Below, in pieces: positions 47,920-49,322 of a stretch of 49,322 nucleotides of DNA. Below the pieces are notes generated by a model that was not told where the DNA came from, searched no databases, and worked only from the letters and a program-made list of their open reading frames with translations. The stretch comes from a virus. Position 1 is the first letter of the stretch, and each line of letters opens with the position of its first letter. The DNA lies in IMG/VR virus record IMGVR_UViG_3300032322_001359, positions 1 to 49,322 of that record. One strand, written 5' to 3'. The position numbers and the translations under genes are program-made.

Positions 47920-48114
47920 TCACGGAACCTCCGGAGCGGACAGAACCGTCCGAGCAAAGTGACGGGCCGACTCTTCCGGAGTCAATCCATGGACCTTGCA
48001 CTCGTCAAAGTCGGCGTGCATCCTGGGCGAGAACCTCTCGCCCGCCGGATTCTCGTGCCACCAGTGCAACCTGACAACGCCCGGGCGCAGGGTTTCGATC
48101 TTCGCTTTCACCAT
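47920..48114 (-). CDS. Small hypothetical protein
   Basis: This is a 64 aa protein; GGAGG fits ATG 48114 (MVKAKIETLRPGVVRLHWWH). An ASxP-like C-terminus (TPEESARHFARTVLSAPEVP) is helical. Not recognised. TACTCTGTAC upstream (about 48155) repeats a sequence in copy 6 and may be part of its promoter. Confidence 0.68.
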   Translation of the reverse strand: MVKAKIETLRPGVVRLHWWHENPAGERFSPRMHADFDECKVHGLTPEESARHFARTVLSAPEVP

Positions 48115-48387
48115 TGGAGCCTCCATGTCTCGGTCGGGCGATCGTCGCTCCGACATGTACAGAGTAACCCCGCCCGGGGGACCGGCGAGGCGATCGCGGC
48201 GCGAATGACGTCTCGTGACGGCGCCGAGACACTCGAGGACAAGTTACCGCTACGGCGAAAGGCTCGAGCAGGTGGCGCCAGGCGCTCGAGCAGCTGGGGG
48301 TAGGGGTCTGGGCCCCGAAGGGTGGGGGGTAGGTAACGAAGTTACCCCGGGAGTCTCAGTTGGTGAATGAATCCTTCCAACCCATTC
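48115..48387. other. Non-coding region with G-rich tract and small inverted repeat
   Basis: No gene is seen in 273 bp. A G-rich plus-strand tract at 48297-48330 has five runs of three or more G (possible G-quadruplex). GGTAAC-GAA-GTTACC lies at 48333-48347. GCTCGAGCAG occurs twice (near 48263 and 48285). Likely a transcription end or regulatory stretch after the 48388 gene; no T-run was found. Confidence 0.55.
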
Positions 48388-48756
48388 TCACCCCTCCTCG
48401 CCAAGCCAGTCCTTCCAGAACCCAACGTCCCTCAGCCCATTCACCCTTCCGGCGATGTACGCGATCTTCAACTCCATCGGCAGCGCACCGATATCCACCC
48501 CGAAAGCGCGCGGCAGCGAAGCCTGCACGAGAAGCTTGACGGCTTCACCCAGCGGATCCAGGCTCGACCTGGCCTCCCACGCCGGACACCCGTCAGCGCC
48601 ACGGTCGCACGTCTGCGAGCCGTTATCCTTCCGCCCGTGCGAGAAGTTGATCCAGTCATGAACGTCCGGATCGTCGATCCTCGGCGAGGTACAGATCTCT
48701 ACACCGTCTTCGACACCCATGTGCTTGCACGTCCAACAGTTCCGAAGCACCGACAT
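48388..48756 (-). CDS. Cys-rich hypothetical protein
   Basis: This is a 122 aa protein from ATG 48756 (TGATG overlap, GGAGGGAG upstream). The N-terminal half has CWTCKHMG, EICTSPR, QTCDRGADGCPAWE: six Cys that suggest a zinc or Fe-S site. The C-terminal half is helical (AVKLLVQASLPRAFG and ELKIAYIAGRVNGL). Not a recognised family. Confidence 0.72.
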   Translation of the reverse strand: MSVLRNCWTCKHMGVEDGVEICTSPRIDDPDVHDWINFSHGRKDNGSQTCDRGADGCPAWEARSSLDPLGEAVKLLVQASLPRAFGVDIGALPMELKIAYIAGRVNGLRDVGFWKDWLGEEG

Positions 48757-49001
48757 CACTCCCTCCTTGCGCTTCCGCGCAGTAGCATCTGCTCCAACCC
48801 ACCCCAGTCCACACGCGACTGGAGCGCCTCTTCGTAGAGCGCCCAGTACGCGAGAAGGTTCTCAGGCACCGGAACCATCGACGTCACGCCGTACAGCGGC
48901 TCACATCGACCCGGCTTCGCCCTGTGCTTCCCGTCGTACGGGCGACACACGGACATCTCCGACTGCGGGAACGTCATCCGGTATCGGGCACGCTCATCCA
49001 T
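48756..49001 (-). CDS. Small hypothetical protein
   Basis: This is an 81 aa protein from ATG 49001 (MDERARYRMTFPQSEMSVCR), overlapping the previous gene by 8 bp. It has RAKPGRCEPLYG and a helical C-terminus (LLAYWALYEEALQSRVDW). Function unknown. Confidence 0.68.
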   Translation of the reverse strand: MDERARYRMTFPQSEMSVCRPYDGKHRAKPGRCEPLYGVTSMVPVPENLLAYWALYEEALQSRVDWGGLEQMLLRGSARRE

Positions 49002-49320
49002 GGTCTTCTTCTTGGAACCCGTGGATCTGGTAGTCGATGTCGCCATCGGCGAGCTTCGCCTCGTCCAGGTACTGCTTCTTGTGATCGGCTGCCTCCACCT
49101 CGCCACGCTTGGAGCACTTCTTGAACTCGCGTCGCACCTCGGAAGGCCGGACGCCAATGCCCTCGGTCGCCACGATGATGCGTTCGGCGTCGTACTCACG
49201 GATGCGGTGGCCAGCGATGCGCATCATCAGGATGACGCGGTGCTGCATGGTCCGCATGTGGCGGATCCGCCAGGCGTCCCACGCGAGCACCTCCTTGAGA
49301 CTCGAGCCACTGCCCGTCAC
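48994..49320 (-). CDS. Hypothetical protein, possibly 5'-partial
   Basis: This frame reads to the right edge; GTG 49320 may be its start or an internal codon. The 108 aa in view (HMRTMQHRVILMMRIAGHRI, then RPSEVRREFKKCSKRGEVEA) are helical and basic. No family recognised. It could be the first gene of the minus-strand arm if the ends join. Confidence 0.6.
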   Translation of the reverse strand: MTGSGSSLKEVLAWDAWRIRHMRTMQHRVILMMRIAGHRIREYDAERIIVATEGIGVRPSEVRREFKKCSKRGEVEAADHKKQYLDEAKLADGDIDYQIHGFQEEDHG

Positions 49321-49322
49321 CC

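Noticed and set aside
48205-48219. Plus-strand ATGAC-N5-GTGAC resembling the promoter-like element
   Set aside because: It lacks a TACA-type sequence at the fixed distance and no plus-strand gene follows.

Overview
This 49.3 kb window is a tailed double-stranded DNA bacteriophage (Caudoviricetes), either a near-complete genome or a large part of one. The DNA is GC-rich, genes are packed with ATGA, GTGA and TGATG start/stop overlaps, and strong GGAGG ribosome binding sites point to a bacterial host with high-GC DNA. The host cannot be named from the sequence. No integrase, repressor, RNA polymerase or DNA polymerase was recognised, so a lytic phage that borrows the host replicase is the simplest reading. 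Both ends are open: the terminase at the left edge and the gene at the right edge may continue outside.

The window has two convergent arms. The plus-strand arm (1 to 28.5 kb) is the virion and lysis module: large terminase, three small proteins, portal, an FmdB-like zinc ribbon, scaffold, major capsid protein, head-tail connector and tail nozzle candidates, several small structural proteins, two internal or ejection-protein candidates (555 and 1957 aa), tail appendage proteins (a lectin-like jelly roll and a glycine-rich fibre sharing an N-terminal motif), a tail-fibre-assembly-like protein, small membrane proteins (holin candidates), a papain-like endolysin candidate and a metallophosphoesterase. 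The module order and the portal/scaffold/nozzle types suggest a short-tailed (podovirus-like) particle, but this is an inference.

The minus-strand arm (49.3 down to 28.5 kb) is the replication, recombination and accessory module. Its right part is a run of short operons encoding small proteins. Several belong to phage families I recognise (DUF6927, XF1762, Gp88/DUF7227-like, DUF6948). Six of these operons are preceded by the same element, GTGAC-N5-GTGAC followed 22 bp later by a TACA-type -10. In five of the six it overlaps the stop codon of the gene before. A 345 bp non-coding region (46886-47230) holds eight GATCACAC octamers and a 39-nt inverted repeat, a candidate origin or control region. 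Next come three tandem paralogues with glycine-X dipeptide repeats interleaved with a ribbon-helix-helix protein, then a Rad52-like annealase, SSB, three tRNAs (Arg-TCT, Arg-CCT, Pro-TGG), a DEAD/DEAH helicase, an adenine methyltransferase, a RecU-like resolvase, a DnaQ-like exonuclease, DUF3310, a zinc-finger/TOPRIM primase and a DUF927 helicase. The arms meet at a CTAG that supplies both stop codons.

The most unusual features are the glycine-repeat paralogue cassette beside the annealase/SSB genes, the promoter-like element fused to stop codons, and the GATC-containing inverted-repeat region in a phage that also carries an adenine methyltransferase.
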